Positions 16,680 to 27,036 of a stretch of 64,000 bases of DNA are shown here, one piece after another. Position 1 is the first letter of the stretch, and the number at the start of each line of letters is the position of its first letter. The position numbers and the translations under genes were made by a program. Where the stretch lies: assembly GCF_011612585.1 (NCBI RefSeq), contig NZ_CP050133.1:1-64000 (forward strand). Reading direction: 5' to 3'. The DNA comes from Streptococcus cristatus ATCC 51100. GTDB lineage: Bacteria > Bacillota > Bacilli > Lactobacillales > Streptococcaceae. The notes under the pieces were generated by a model. That model did no database searches, had not been told where the DNA came from, and saw nothing but the letters and a program-made list of their open reading frames with translations.

Positions 16680-17219
16680 TTATTTAAATGTATCTTTAAA
16701 GAGATAGGCACTTCCCTTGAAATAATCATAGCCAGAATAAATAGTGAAAATCAGGGCTATGTAAAGGAGAATCTGACCGAGTAAAGTCCAATGGAGCAGA
16801 AGAAAGAGGATAGCAAACATCTGCGTGAAAGTCTTGATCTTGCCTGGCATAGCGGCCGCTAGAACTGTTCCGCCAGTTTCCACCAAAAGGAGTCTCAAAC
16901 CAGTGACGGCCAACTCTCGGCAAATGATGATAGCTACTACCCAAGCAGGAGCCATTTTCATTTCAATCAGCATGATAAAAGCGGACATAACCAGCAGTTT
17001 ATCGGCCATGGGATCGGCAAATTTTCCAAAATTGGTCACGACCTGCCACTTGCGAGCCAGATAGCCATCCAGGTAGTCTGTGATACTGGCAAGGGCGAAA
17101 ATGATTCCAGCTAGGATATGCATGGCTGGCGAATGCCCAAAAGTCAAAATCAAAATAAAGATTGGGATTAAGGCAATTCTGGCAAGGGTTAAAGCGTTGG
17201 GGATATTTTCTTTTTTCAT
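16680..17219 (-). CDS. pgsA: CDP-diacylglycerol-glycerol-3-phosphate 3-phosphatidyltransferase
   Basis: PgsA makes phosphatidylglycerol-phosphate, the committed step to phosphatidylglycerol and cardiolipin, at the membrane. The 179-residue protein (MKKENIPNALTLARIALIPI) has four or more hydrophobic segments and the full CDP-alcohol phosphotransferase signature: DYLDGYLAR, then G and D residues in NFGKFADPMADK. AAGGAAG precedes two tandem ATGs (17222 and 17219); spacing favours 17219. It follows rodZ by about 10 bp and precedes the ecf operon, a common Firmicutes order. Confidence 0.95.
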   Translation of the reverse strand: MKKENIPNALTLARIALIPIFILILTFGHSPAMHILAGIIFALASITDYLDGYLARKWQVVTNFGKFADPMADKLLVMSAFIMLIEMKMAPAWVVAIIICRELAVTGLRLLLVETGGTVLAAAMPGKIKTFTQMFAILFLLLHWTLLGQILLYIALIFTIYSGYDYFKGSAYLFKDTFK

Positions 17220-17229
17220 CATTCTTCCT

Positions 17230-18045
17230 TTATGATTCAAATGTAAGGGTAATTATAGCACTGTCGCTGGTCAAGGTAGATAGGTCTATTTTCTGACTGC
17301 CGACAGTGACAGTGACACCTTTCACAACTCCTAGAGTAATTGTATAAGTGGTATTGGGAGAGAGTGTCACTGTTTGGCTTGATTGGGTTGGAGTAAGGGT
17401 TGCCCCTGCTGCCAAATCTGTATTTGTCACACTAATCCAGCTTGAGGTATTGCTTGCTGAGATTGTTAACTGAGTAGTTTGCGACTCGCCACGATATTTT
17501 GCAGTTAAATAGTTTCCTTCTCCAGTGACTTCTAGTTTTTCTTTTGTTGAGCTAGAGTCTGTAGTGGAGGTCTCGGGTGGAGTTGAACGATCTTCGATAC
17601 TTGAGCTCGAGACGAGGCTGTAACTATCGGAGCTGCTGAACTGCGGAGTAGTTGTATTTGCATATTGCCAAACGTAATAGGTGACAAAAATAATGATAGA
17701 CAGGGCAACTACTAGGAAATAAAAAAGAGGAAGTGAAAAGGAACGATTTTTATATTTTCTACTTCGAAATTCTTCGTTTTCCGCTAATTCAATTTCGTCA
17801 TAAACGACAGTATTATCTGTGTCGTATGCCTCTAAAAGAATTGTCTCGTCTAAATCCAAAGCCCAAGCGTATTTTCGTAGCAGGCTACGGACGTAAAAGG
17901 CATTTGGAAATTTCTCGTATTGATTGTTTTCAAGAGCCTTTAGGTAGTCAGTTTTTATATCTGTTTTTTTGGCTACATCTGCTAAAGTAAGTTTCTGGTT
18001 TACTCGAGCAAGTCTGAGTACCTCTCCTATCGTTTTTTTTCTCAT
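17230..18045 (-). CDS. rodZ: RodZ-like helix-turn-helix membrane protein
   Basis: A 271-residue bitopic membrane protein. Residues 1-75 form an Xre-type helix-turn-helix (LTLADVAKKTDIKTDYLKALE), which in RodZ contacts the cytoskeleton or division machinery rather than DNA. A single transmembrane helix lies at about 105-128, followed by a Ser/Thr-rich linker (about 133-170) and a C-terminal DUF4115-like beta domain. RodZ family members affect peripheral peptidoglycan synthesis and shape. Position just upstream of pgsA is the conserved one. Confidence 0.88.
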   Translation of the reverse strand: MRKKTIGEVLRLARVNQKLTLADVAKKTDIKTDYLKALENNQYEKFPNAFYVRSLLRKYAWALDLDETILLEAYDTDNTVVYDEIELAENEEFRSRKYKNRSFSLPLFYFLVVALSIIIFVTYYVWQYANTTTPQFSSSDSYSLVSSSSIEDRSTPPETSTTDSSSTKEKLEVTGEGNYLTAKYRGESQTTQLTISASNTSSWISVTNTDLAAGATLTPTQSSQTVTLSPNTTYTITLGVVKGVTVTVGSQKIDLSTLTSDSAIITLTFES

Positions 18046-18103
18046 ACGGATAGTCCTTTTCTCTTAGACATTATTCTAACAAAATTTTGAAATAAACTTG
18101 GAA

Positions 18104-19399
18104 CTATTTTGGGAAAATAGTAAAATCTGTCATATCACACTGGTCGATAAAGCGACGTCCGACTTTTAAGACGTCATTTAAAGTGATATCCTGTAAAATC
18201 TTAGGTAAATCAAAAAGATTCTCCCCTTTTAAATGCGGTTCATATTGGGTTGCCATGTATTCAAGAGAATTCAGACCATGCAGCAAATCTCCAAACATTT
18301 CACTTTTAATCGTATCTAGGTGTGTTTCTGTGACATCTGGATCCTGAGCAAATTTCCGAATAGCTGAGCGGAATTGATGAGAAATCCCTACTGGTTCCTG
18401 CGTGTCCATAGTTAGGATGACAAAGTGGAAATCCTTTTCTACTTCTACTTCAAGAGTGAGCGAATTGTCAATTTTTCCGTTTTCATACAGGGTCTGGAAA
18501 CGCTTGGAAGTCCAACCAAACATCATAGCAAAAAGCAATTTCAGGGCAATTTTATAGCGATAAAGCTCCGTATCCTGTATCGTATCTTTCCCACGAATAC
18601 CAATCGCCAACTTAGGGCTGGCAACTTCCATCCGACTAGTAGCAGTTGGAACTACTGGCTGTAAGATGAGAGGCTCTTTTTCAATCGTTTCGGTTAATAG
18701 TTGAGGCGATAAGGTCTCTTGTGTTTGGACAATGTCTTCAAAAGTAGACTCCAAATCAAAATTACCAATGACAAATAAAGTCATATTGGACGGACGGTAG
18801 AAAAGCTCAAAGTTTTCTGTCAGATCTTCCACAGTAATATCCATGATTGACTCTGTCGTTCCGGCAATATCTTCTGCTAGTGGAGTTTGAGGGTAGAGAT
18901 TACTCAAAGCACCAAAGAAGAGCCGATAATCTGGATCGTCTTGGTACATCTCGATTTCTTGCTGGATAATTCCTTGCTCACGCTGAACAGATGCTTCTGA
19001 AAAATTAGCTTGGGAAACGAGTTCCTGCAACAGCTTCAGATTTTCTACTACACAGTTTGTCGTAGAAAACAGATAGCTGGTACGTGTAAAGCTTGTAAAG
19101 GCATTACTTTCTGCGCCAAATTTGGTAAATTCCTGCAGCAAATCCTCGCCGTTTTCACGCTCGAATAATTTGTGCTCCAAAAAATGCGCAATCCCTGCTG
19201 GATAATGAGAGACTTGCTTTGTTTCACGTGAAACAACCTTAGTATCAACAGAACCAAAATGTGTTGAGATGATGCCGTAGGTTTCATTAAAATCATTTTT
19301 AGGGAGTAGGTAAACCTGCAATCCATTTGCTAGCACCGCCCGATAGATGCTTTCTCCCACGGCTATATAATTGATTTTTTCTAAACCTGGATTCTGCAT
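18104..19399 (-). CDS. M16-family peptidase (YmfH type), zinc motif intact
   Basis: A 431-residue protein of the insulinase/processing-peptidase clan. The inverted zinc motif H72-FLE-H76 is intact, and a downstream EREQGIIQQEIEMYQDDP supplies the usual distal glutamate. It overlaps the next M16 gene, upstream on the same strand, by one base (19399), so the two are coupled and probably form a heterodimer. Only this partner keeps the metal-binding residues. The substrate is unknown. A perfect parS site lies inside the gene at 19220-19235. Confidence 0.88.
   Translation of the reverse strand: MQNPGLEKINYIAVGESIYRAVLANGLQVYLLPKNDFNETYGIISTHFGSVDTKVVSRETKQVSHYPAGIAHFLEHKLFERENGEDLLQEFTKFGAESNAFTSFTRTSYLFSTTNCVVENLKLLQELVSQANFSEASVQREQGIIQQEIEMYQDDPDYRLFFGALSNLYPQTPLAEDIAGTTESIMDITVEDLTENFELFYRPSNMTLFVIGNFDLESTFEDIVQTQETLSPQLLTETIEKEPLILQPVVPTATSRMEVASPKLAIGIRGKDTIQDTELYRYKIALKLLFAMMFGWTSKRFQTLYENGKIDNSLTLEVEVEKDFHFVILTMDTQEPVGISHQFRSAIRKFAQDPDVTETHLDTIKSEMFGDLLHGLNSLEYMATQYEPHLKGENLFDLPKILQDITLNDVLKVGRRFIDQCDMTDFTIFPK
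19220..19235. promoter_or_regulatory. parS site 2 (inside the YmfH-type peptidase gene)
   Basis: TGTTTCACGTGAAACA is a perfect match to the 16-bp parS consensus. Confidence 0.92.
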
Positions 19400-20646
19400 T
19401 ATTTCCCTTCCATAAAGTAAATCGCCTGTAATTTCAACTGCTGGGCTGCCTCTATAAGATCAGCTTTGCTGACATTTTCTAATGCTTTCAGCCAAGCCTC
19501 TAGTGACAGAAATTTTTTCCCTAGAACAGAGGACATGTAAGCACGCTCAATCAAGGTGTTTTGTCGATCCTGAGCCAGAAGTATTGAATTTTTCAGCATA
19601 TTCTTGGTTTGTTCAAGTTCTTCATCTGTGAAATGCCCCCGTTTCAAATCTAGAATTTGGCGGTTGATTAAAGCGATGGTCTTTGTCCGATTTGCTCGGT
19701 CAATTCCAGCATAGATTCGCATCAAACCAGAAAAAATATCAAAACTACTAGAAATAGTGTAGGCTAGGCTCTCTTTTTCCCGAACATTGACAAAGAGTTT
19801 TGAGTGAGCAAATCCTCCCAATAAGCCATTCAAAACAATTAGGGGCAGATGGTTGCGATCCCCATATTGACTAGAAAAATGGTAGGCCAGTTCAACAATG
19901 GACTGATGTACATCTCGCTGCTCCAGCTTTTCTCTAGTTATATTTGAATAGTTTTGCTGGTAGCTAAGCTGTAAAGGCTGCTCTCGCTCAGAAAACTGGA
20001 ATTCTTGGATTTTCTCACGAACAGCAATCTCATTAAAATCACCGATGAAGAAAAAATCAATTTGATCCTGATTTAGCATTTGCTGAAAAGCAGCGAAACT
20101 AGTTTCAGCCGTTTCTTTTTCTACTAGCTCGATTGTTGCCACGCGTGGAATCCGCATTTCTGGTAAATCGTAAAATAAATTATTTAACTCTCTGTGAGCA
20201 TGGTAGAAATGATTCTCAATTTCAGCTTCCAAGTCTGTTAAAACATTTCTCTTTTCAATTTCAAAGGTTTTGGTATCAAAAGCCTGTCCATTTGACAGAG
20301 GAAAAAAGAGACTAGCCTTCAAAAAATCTAGTATTTCATCTGCCAACATATTTTTTCGGCTCAAGAATTGATCCCGCACGAAAGAAAGATTGATATCCAG
20401 ATAATGCACTAATCCCCGTCGTGAAAGGCTTGTCGAATAATTAGCCCCATATAAATTCGCTAATTTTTCTCGAAAGGCTTGTGATGTTGGGTAAAGGGCA
20501 TTTGAAGTTTCCAGCATACTGGCCGTAAGAACCCGCCCAGCTATTGTTTTTTCAGACATAGGAGCTGAAAATCGCACTTTAATTTTATTGGTTTTAAATT
20601 TTTCTGATTGAATGAAGTGAAGATGTACTCCTTTTATGATTTCCAT
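19399..20646 (-). CDS. M16-family peptidase homologue (YmfF type), no zinc motif
   Basis: A 415-residue member of the same clan as the downstream gene. I start it at ATG 20646 (MEIIKGVHLHFIQ) because GAGGAG lies 4-5 bp upstream. No HxxEH motif is visible where it should occur (near TSQAFREKLANLYGANY), so it is predicted to be the catalytically inactive partner of a heterodimer, as in mitochondrial processing peptidase and PqqF-like pairs. Shared features include the LNGLLGGFAHSKLFVNVREKESLAY segment common to M16 C-terminal halves. Confidence 0.85.
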   Translation of the reverse strand: MEIIKGVHLHFIQSEKFKTNKIKVRFSAPMSEKTIAGRVLTASMLETSNALYPTSQAFREKLANLYGANYSTSLSRRGLVHYLDINLSFVRDQFLSRKNMLADEILDFLKASLFFPLSNGQAFDTKTFEIEKRNVLTDLEAEIENHFYHAHRELNNLFYDLPEMRIPRVATIELVEKETAETSFAAFQQMLNQDQIDFFFIGDFNEIAVREKIQEFQFSEREQPLQLSYQQNYSNITREKLEQRDVHQSIVELAYHFSSQYGDRNHLPLIVLNGLLGGFAHSKLFVNVREKESLAYTISSSFDIFSGLMRIYAGIDRANRTKTIALINRQILDLKRGHFTDEELEQTKNMLKNSILLAQDRQNTLIERAYMSSVLGKKFLSLEAWLKALENVSKADLIEAAQQLKLQAIYFMEGK

Positions 20647-20835
20647 TGCTCTCCTCATACCGAATAATATAGACTTCTATTATAACACGAAATGCTGTTT
20701 AATGCTTTGTAAGGAACGGTATTTTTAGAGATTAAAGCGTTTTCTATTTTTCTAGTAAAACTTGCCTTTGAATGAGACTACCACGGAACAGTTTCTGCTT
20801 AAATTATGATATAATGACAAGGATTGAGGTGAAAT

Positions 20836-21225
20836 ATGGAATACAAATTATTTGACGAATTTATTACTCTACAGGCTCTCTTAAAAGAAGTCGGTATCAT
20901 TCAAAGTGGCGGAGCAATCAAATCCTTTTTAACAGATCATCAGGTCTTTTTTAACGGTGAACTGGAAAATAGACGAGGAAAAAAACTTAGAATTGGCGAT
21001 GTTATCTCTCTTCCAGACCGAGAACTGGAGATTGTCCTCCTTGCCCCAAGTCAGGAGGAGATCCTTGAACATCAAGAGGAGCAAGCAGAGAAAAAAAGAG
21101 TGGCTGACTTGGTTAAAGCCATGAATAAGAATTTGAAAAAATCTCAACCAACAAAAAAAGAACAGAAGAAAAGAAAGCTCGAGCAGAAAAATAAAAAAGC
21201 TCCTGTTCGCTTTCCAGGAACCTAA
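20836..21225 (+). CDS. yaaA: S4-domain RNA-binding protein YaaA
   Basis: A 129-residue protein with a single S4 RNA-binding domain (about 8-75; IQSGGAIKSFLTDHQVFFNGE and a following NRRGKKLRIGD turn), and a highly basic Lys-rich C-terminal tail (about 95-129). The longer C-terminus is a streptococcal extension of the short YaaA family. It is immediately upstream of recF (3-bp gap). The yaaA-recF pair is conserved near dnaN in Bacillus but lies about 20 kb from the origin here. The RNA target is unknown. Confidence 0.9.
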   Translation: MEYKLFDEFITLQALLKEVGIIQSGGAIKSFLTDHQVFFNGELENRRGKKLRIGDVISLPDRELEIVLLAPSQEEILEHQEEQAEKKRVADLVKAMNKNLKKSQPTKKEQKKRKLEQKNKKAPVRFPGT

Positions 21226-21228
21226 GAC

Positions 21229-22344
21229 ATGTGGTTAAAAAAGCTGAAAATTAAACATTTTCGTAATTACCAATCTGCAGAGGTTGATTTTGATCCTGGC
21301 CTTAATATCTTTCTAGGACAAAATGCACAGGGGAAAACCAATATTCTAGAAGCCATCTATTTTTTAGCCCTTACTCGCAGTCACCGGACCCGAACCGATA
21401 AGGACTTGATTCATTTCCAAGAGAATAATCTTCAAATTTCGGGAATTATTGAAAAAACAACGGGTAAAATCCCACTTGACATCGAGTTGACACCAAAGGG
21501 GAGAATCACCAAAATAAATCATTTGAAACAAGGGAAATTATCAGATTATATAGGGGTTGTCAACGTTGTCTTGTTTGCTCCAGAAGATTTACAGCTCATT
21601 AAAGGAGCCCCTGCTTTACGCCGAAAATTTATTGATATTGAGCTTGGGCAAATCAAGCCCATCTACCTTGCTGACTTATCTAGTTACAATCATGTGCTCA
21701 AGCAAAGAAATGCCTACCTTAAGGCTAATGATAAGGTAGATGAAACCTTTCTCTCTGTTCTAGATGAGCAACTGATTGATTTTGGTTGTCGTGTCATGCA
21801 ACATCGCTTAGACTTTATTGAAAAGCTAGAAGGTTTTGCTCAGGAAAGCCATAGCGATATTTCTCAAGGAAAAGAGAAGTTGACAATCAAGTACTTATCC
21901 TCTGTTCCGTTTTCATGCCTTGAAGACTTGGAAGCTTCTTTTCGAGCAGCCTTATCAGAAAGTCGTAGACGCGATCTTTTCAAAAAAAATACAGGTGTTG
22001 GTCCTCACCGAGATGATATCAACTTTTTTATCAATGATATGGATGCCGGATTTGGTAGCCAAGGCCAACACCGTAGTGTTGTTCTATCTCTCAAGTTAGC
22101 TGAAATTAAACTAATCGAAAGCCTTACAAAAGATACTCCAATATTATTGCTTGACGATGTAATGAGCGAACTTGACAATATGCGTCAATTAAAATTGCTA
22201 GAAACTATCTCTCAAAACATTCAGACTTTCATCACGACAACCAGCTTAGATCACTTACATAATCTACCAGATGATATTAATATTTTTCAGATAAGTCAAG
22301 GCGTAATTAAGAAAGAAGAAAATATAGGTTTTACAAATGAGTAA
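21229..22344 (+). CDS. recF: DNA replication and repair protein RecF
   Basis: RecF is an SMC-like ATPase that works with RecO and RecR to load RecA at gaps. The 371-residue protein has Walker [15 protein letters not shown] near residue 30, the ABC-type signature [18 protein letters not shown] and Walker [13 protein letters not shown]. Translation starts at ATG 21229, right after the yaaA stop codon. Downstream DNA contains TTTACA/TGTAAA repeats and a terminator shared with guaB. Confidence 0.97.
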   Translation: MWLKKLKIKHFRNYQSAEVDFDPGLNIFLGQNAQGKTNILEAIYFLALTRSHRTRTDKDLIHFQENNLQISGIIEKTTGKIPLDIELTPKGRITKINHLKQGKLSDYIGVVNVVLFAPEDLQLIKGAPALRRKFIDIELGQIKPIYLADLSSYNHVLKQRNAYLKANDKVDETFLSVLDEQLIDFGCRVMQHRLDFIEKLEGFAQESHSDISQGKEKLTIKYLSSVPFSCLEDLEASFRAALSESRRRDLFKKNTGVGPHRDDINFFINDMDAGFGSQGQHRSVVLSLKLAEIKLIESLTKDTPILLLDDVMSELDNMRQLKLLETISQNIQTFITTTSLDHLHNLPDDINIFQISQGVIKKEENIGFTNE

Positions 22345-22380
22345 AATAACTGTAAAGTGAATTTACAACTTTTGTAAACT

Positions 22381-22415
22381 AAAACAACCTTGTCAACTCC
22401 TTGACAAGGTTGTTT
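22381..22415. terminator. Bidirectional terminator between recF and guaB
   Basis: A long perfect hairpin with arms AAAACAACCTTGTCAA and TTGACAAGGTTGTTTT around CTCC; A and T tracts on each side make it usable by both convergent genes. Confidence 0.9.
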
Positions 22416-22427
22416 TTCTTTATAATT

Positions 22428-23927
<1,500 letters not shown>

Positions 23928-23964
23928 TTATATATTGAGCAGGGCTCGTCTTTTTATTGTTAAT

Positions 23965-23992
23965 ATCATACCATTCTATAGGCATTTGTCAA
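23965..23992 (-). promoter_or_regulatory. guaB promoter
   Basis: On the minus strand TTGACA (23992-23987) and TATGAT (23970-23965) with a 16-bp spacer. Confidence 0.75.
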
Positions 23993-24011
23993 TGATTATT
24001 ATGCAAAAATT

Positions 24012-24050
24012 AAAAACCATCTCTTTTTCAGGTAAAAGACGATGGTTTTT
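24012..24050. terminator. Terminator after trpS
   Basis: AAAAACCATC and GATGGTTTTT arms with a partly paired interior (TCTTTTTCAGGTAAAAGA). On the minus strand it follows the trpS stop by about 25 bp. Confidence 0.75.
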
Positions 24051-24074
24051 GATGTAATCTGCTATTATTGTTCG

Positions 24075-25100
24075 TTATTTAAAGTAATTAATTCCCATTG
24101 CATTTTTGACTTCTGACAGGGTTTGTCCAGCAACTTGTCGAGCACGTTCACTGCCTTCTTTCAGCATGTCATAGACTTGGCCCATGTCTTTTGCAAACTC
24201 GAGACGACGCTCTCTGATTGGTCCTAATTCCCGCTCTAAAATCTCTAAGAGATAGCGTTTAGTTTTGACATCACCCAGACCACCGCGTTGGTAGTGTTCT
24301 TTCATAGCCGCAATTTCAGCAGCATCTTCTGGCCGACCAAAAACATCCAGATAATGGAAAACCATATTACCTTCGATTTTTCCTGGATCTTCAACTTTGA
24401 TGTGGTCGGGATCGGTATACATGCTCATGACCTTTTTCTTGAGAGTATCCATATCATCCGCTAGATAAATCCCATTGTTTAATGATTTTGACATTTTAGC
24501 ATTGCCATCAAGCCCTGGTAAACGTCCAGCTGCTTCATTTTCTGGATAGATGCCTTCTGGCTCCACCAAAACCTCACAGTCATAGGCATGATTGAAGGAA
24601 CGAACAATTTCACGTGTCTGCTCAATCATCGGTTTTTGGTCATTTCCTACAGGTACATAGTTTGCCTTAAAGGCTGTAATGTCAGCTGCTTGAGAGATAG
24701 GATAAACCAAAAATCCAGTTGGGATACTTTCTCCAAAACCTTTCTGAGCAATTTCTGTCTTGACAGTTGGATTGCGCTCTAATCGAGCTAAAGATACCAA
24801 ATTCATGTAATACATTGATAACTCTGCTAACTCAGGAATCTGACTTTGGATAAAAATAGTCACTTTTTTGGGATCCAGTCCAGCTGCCAGATAGTCTAAG
24901 GCTACATTGCCAATGGATTCTACAATTGTTTGTGGATCTTTCGCATGGTCTGTCAGAGCTTGTTGGTCCGCCAGAAAAACAAACATATCATATTTATTTT
25001 GATTTTGTAGAAGAACACGGTTACGTAAGCTTCCTACATAATGACCAATATGTAATTTTCCAGTCGGACGGTCTCCGGTTAAAATAATGGGTTTTGTCAT
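24075..25100 (-). CDS. trpS: Tryptophan-tRNA ligase
   Basis: A class I aminoacyl-tRNA synthetase that charges tRNA-Trp. I start it at ATG 25100 ([14 protein letters not shown]), preceded by GGAGCAAG, giving 341 residues; the longer frame lacks a ribosome-binding site. The HIGH-type motif is [11 protein letters not shown] and the KMSKS loop is [11 protein letters not shown]. This is the streptococcal form with [17 protein letters not shown] see no T-box in the short upstream region. Confidence 0.96.
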   Translation of the reverse strand: MTKPIILTGDRPTGKLHIGHYVGSLRNRVLLQNQNKYDMFVFLADQQALTDHAKDPQTIVESIGNVALDYLAAGLDPKKVTIFIQSQIPELAELSMYYMNLVSLARLERNPTVKTEIAQKGFGESIPTGFLVYPISQAADITAFKANYVPVGNDQKPMIEQTREIVRSFNHAYDCEVLVEPEGIYPENEAAGRLPGLDGNAKMSKSLNNGIYLADDMDTLKKKVMSMYTDPDHIKVEDPGKIEGNMVFHYLDVFGRPEDAAEIAAMKEHYQRGGLGDVKTKRYLLEILERELGPIRERRLEFAKDMGQVYDMLKEGSERARQVAGQTLSEVKNAMGINYFK

Positions 25101-25279
25101 TGCTTGCTCCTCAATTAGTGTTGTTCTCATTATATCATTTTCAAAGAAAATGCGGAAGAATCTAGAAGAAAAAAGAAGAATCATAGTTTAAAAGAAATTA
25201 GTTGACAATATATTTGCAGCATGTTTACAAAGTTGACGGCATTTTCATCTCTTTAAATAGTTTTTTATTCCATAATAAT

Positions 25280-25308
25280 TTGAAAAAAGAAGAATTTTCT
25301 AGTAAAAT
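25280..25308 (+). promoter_or_regulatory. Promoter of the ABC-F gene
   Basis: TTGAAA (25280-25285) and TAAAAT (25303-25308) with a 17-bp spacer, 30 bp before the start codon. Confidence 0.7.
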
Positions 25309-25338
25309 GGAGGAGACTACATATATAGGAGAAAATCA

Positions 25339-26961
25339 TTGCTTACAGTATCTGATGTATCACTGCGTTTCAGTGATCGAAAATTATTTGATGAAGTAAA
25401 TATTAAATTTACAGAAGGAAACACCTATGGTTTGATTGGAGCGAATGGTGCGGGTAAGTCTACCTTCTTGAAGATTTTAGCTGGGGATATTGAGCCAACG
25501 ACAGGCCATATTTCTTTAGGGCCAGATGAGCGACTCTCTGTTTTGCGTCAAAATCACTTTGACTATGAGGATGAGCGGGTCATTGATGTTGTTATCATGG
25601 GGAACGAGCACCTTTACAGCATTATGAAAGAGAAAGATGCTATTTATATGAAGCCTGACTTCTCTGACGAGGATGGGGTTCGAGCAGCTGAGCTGGAAGG
25701 AGAATTTGCTGAGTTGGGTGGCTGGGAAGCTGAAAGTGAAGCATCTCAATTGCTACAAAACCTCAATATTCCAGAAGACTTACATTATCAAAATATGAGT
25801 GAATTGTCGAATGGCGACAAGGTTAAGGTCCTTCTTGCAAAGGCTCTTTTTGGCAAGCCAGATGTTTTGCTTCTGGACGAGCCGACCAATGGTTTGGATA
25901 TCCAGTCTATCACTTGGTTGGAAGATTTCTTGATTGATTTTGAGAATACGGTTATTGTCGTATCCCACGACCGTCACTTCTTAAATAAAGTTTGTACGCA
26001 TATGGCTGACCTTGATTTTGGTAAGATAAAACTGTATGTCGGAAACTATGATTTCTGGAAAGAATCAAGTGAATTGGCAGCTAAGTTGCTCGCTGACCGA
26101 AATGCTAAGGCGGAAGAAAAAATCAAGCAATTGCAAGAGTTTGTGGCTCGCTTCTCTGCCAATGCTTCTAAGTCTAAACAGGCAACATCTCGTAAAAAGA
26201 TGCTGGATAAGATTGAATTGGAAGAAATTGTTCCGTCAAGTCGAAAATATCCATTTATTAGCTTTAAAGCAGAACGGGAAATTGGGAATGATCTCTTGAC
26301 AGTAGAAAATCTTTCTGTCAAGATTGATGGCGAAACCATTCTTGACAATATCAGCTTTATCCTTCGTCCTGGCGATAAGACGGCTTTGATTGGACAAAAT
26401 GATATTCAGACAACTGCCTTGATTCGTGCCTTGATGGGAGATATTGACTATGAGGGGACCATCAAATGGGGTGTCACAACCAGTCGTTCTTATTTGCCAA
26501 AAGATAATTCTCGTGACTTTGCTGGTGGTGAATCTATTCTTGACTGGCTTCGTCAATTTGCTAGTAAAGAAGAAGACGATAATACCTTCCTTCGAGGTTT
26601 CTTAGGTAGGATGCTTTTCTCTGGCGATGAGGTTAACAAGCCTGTCAACGTCTTGTCAGGTGGAGAAAAAGTTCGGGTTATGTTGTCTAAACTGATGCTT
26701 CTCAAGTCAAATGTTTTGGTTTTGGACGATCCTACTAATCACTTGGATTTGGAATCTATTTCTAGTCTTAATGATGGTTTGAAGAACTTTAAGGAGTCGA
26801 TCATCTTTGCTAGCCATGACCATGAGTTTATTCAAACCTTGGCCAATCATATCATTGTTCTCTCAAAAAATGGTGTGATTGACCGCATTGACGAGACATA
26901 TGATGAATTTTTGGAAAATCAAGAAGTTCAGGCAAAAGTCAAAGAACTTTGGAAAGATTAA
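25339..26961 (+). CDS. ABC-F family ATPase (translation-associated, YbiT-like)
   Basis: A 540-residue cytosolic protein with two ABC domains and no membrane segment, the layout of ABC-F factors that act on the ribosome. The start is a TTG at 25339 with AGGAGA 6 bp upstream. Domain 1 has Walker A GANGAGKST and a non-standard signature LSNGDKVKVLLAK; a charged linker (about 240-310) follows. Domain 2 has a degenerate Walker A (GQNDIQTTALI, lacking the GKS/T) but keeps the signature LSGGEKVRVMLSK and Walker B LVLDDPTNHLDLES. The asymmetric second site suggests only one standard nucleotide-binding P-loop. Not one of the characterised resistance types as far as I can see. Confidence 0.9.
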   Translation: MLTVSDVSLRFSDRKLFDEVNIKFTEGNTYGLIGANGAGKSTFLKILAGDIEPTTGHISLGPDERLSVLRQNHFDYEDERVIDVVIMGNEHLYSIMKEKDAIYMKPDFSDEDGVRAAELEGEFAELGGWEAESEASQLLQNLNIPEDLHYQNMSELSNGDKVKVLLAKALFGKPDVLLLDEPTNGLDIQSITWLEDFLIDFENTVIVVSHDRHFLNKVCTHMADLDFGKIKLYVGNYDFWKESSELAAKLLADRNAKAEEKIKQLQEFVARFSANASKSKQATSRKKMLDKIELEEIVPSSRKYPFISFKAEREIGNDLLTVENLSVKIDGETILDNISFILRPGDKTALIGQNDIQTTALIRALMGDIDYEGTIKWGVTTSRSYLPKDNSRDFAGGESILDWLRQFASKEEDDNTFLRGFLGRMLFSGDEVNKPVNVLSGGEKVRVMLSKLMLLKSNVLVLDDPTNHLDLESISSLNDGLKNFKESIIFASHDHEFIQTLANHIIVLSKNGVIDRIDETYDEFLENQEVQAKVKELWKD

Positions 26962-27036
26962 TAAGTTGTCAATGTAGGTTGACAGAGGTTTACAGAGGCA
27001 TGAAACAACGTTTCGGCCTCTTTCTCTATAAGAAAC

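Noticed and set aside
22351-22367. GlnR-type box TGTAA-N7-TTACA after recF
   Set aside because: It matches the consensus but lies between two convergent genes with no promoter to control. It is more likely part of the recurrent TTTACA/TGTAAA motif or chance.
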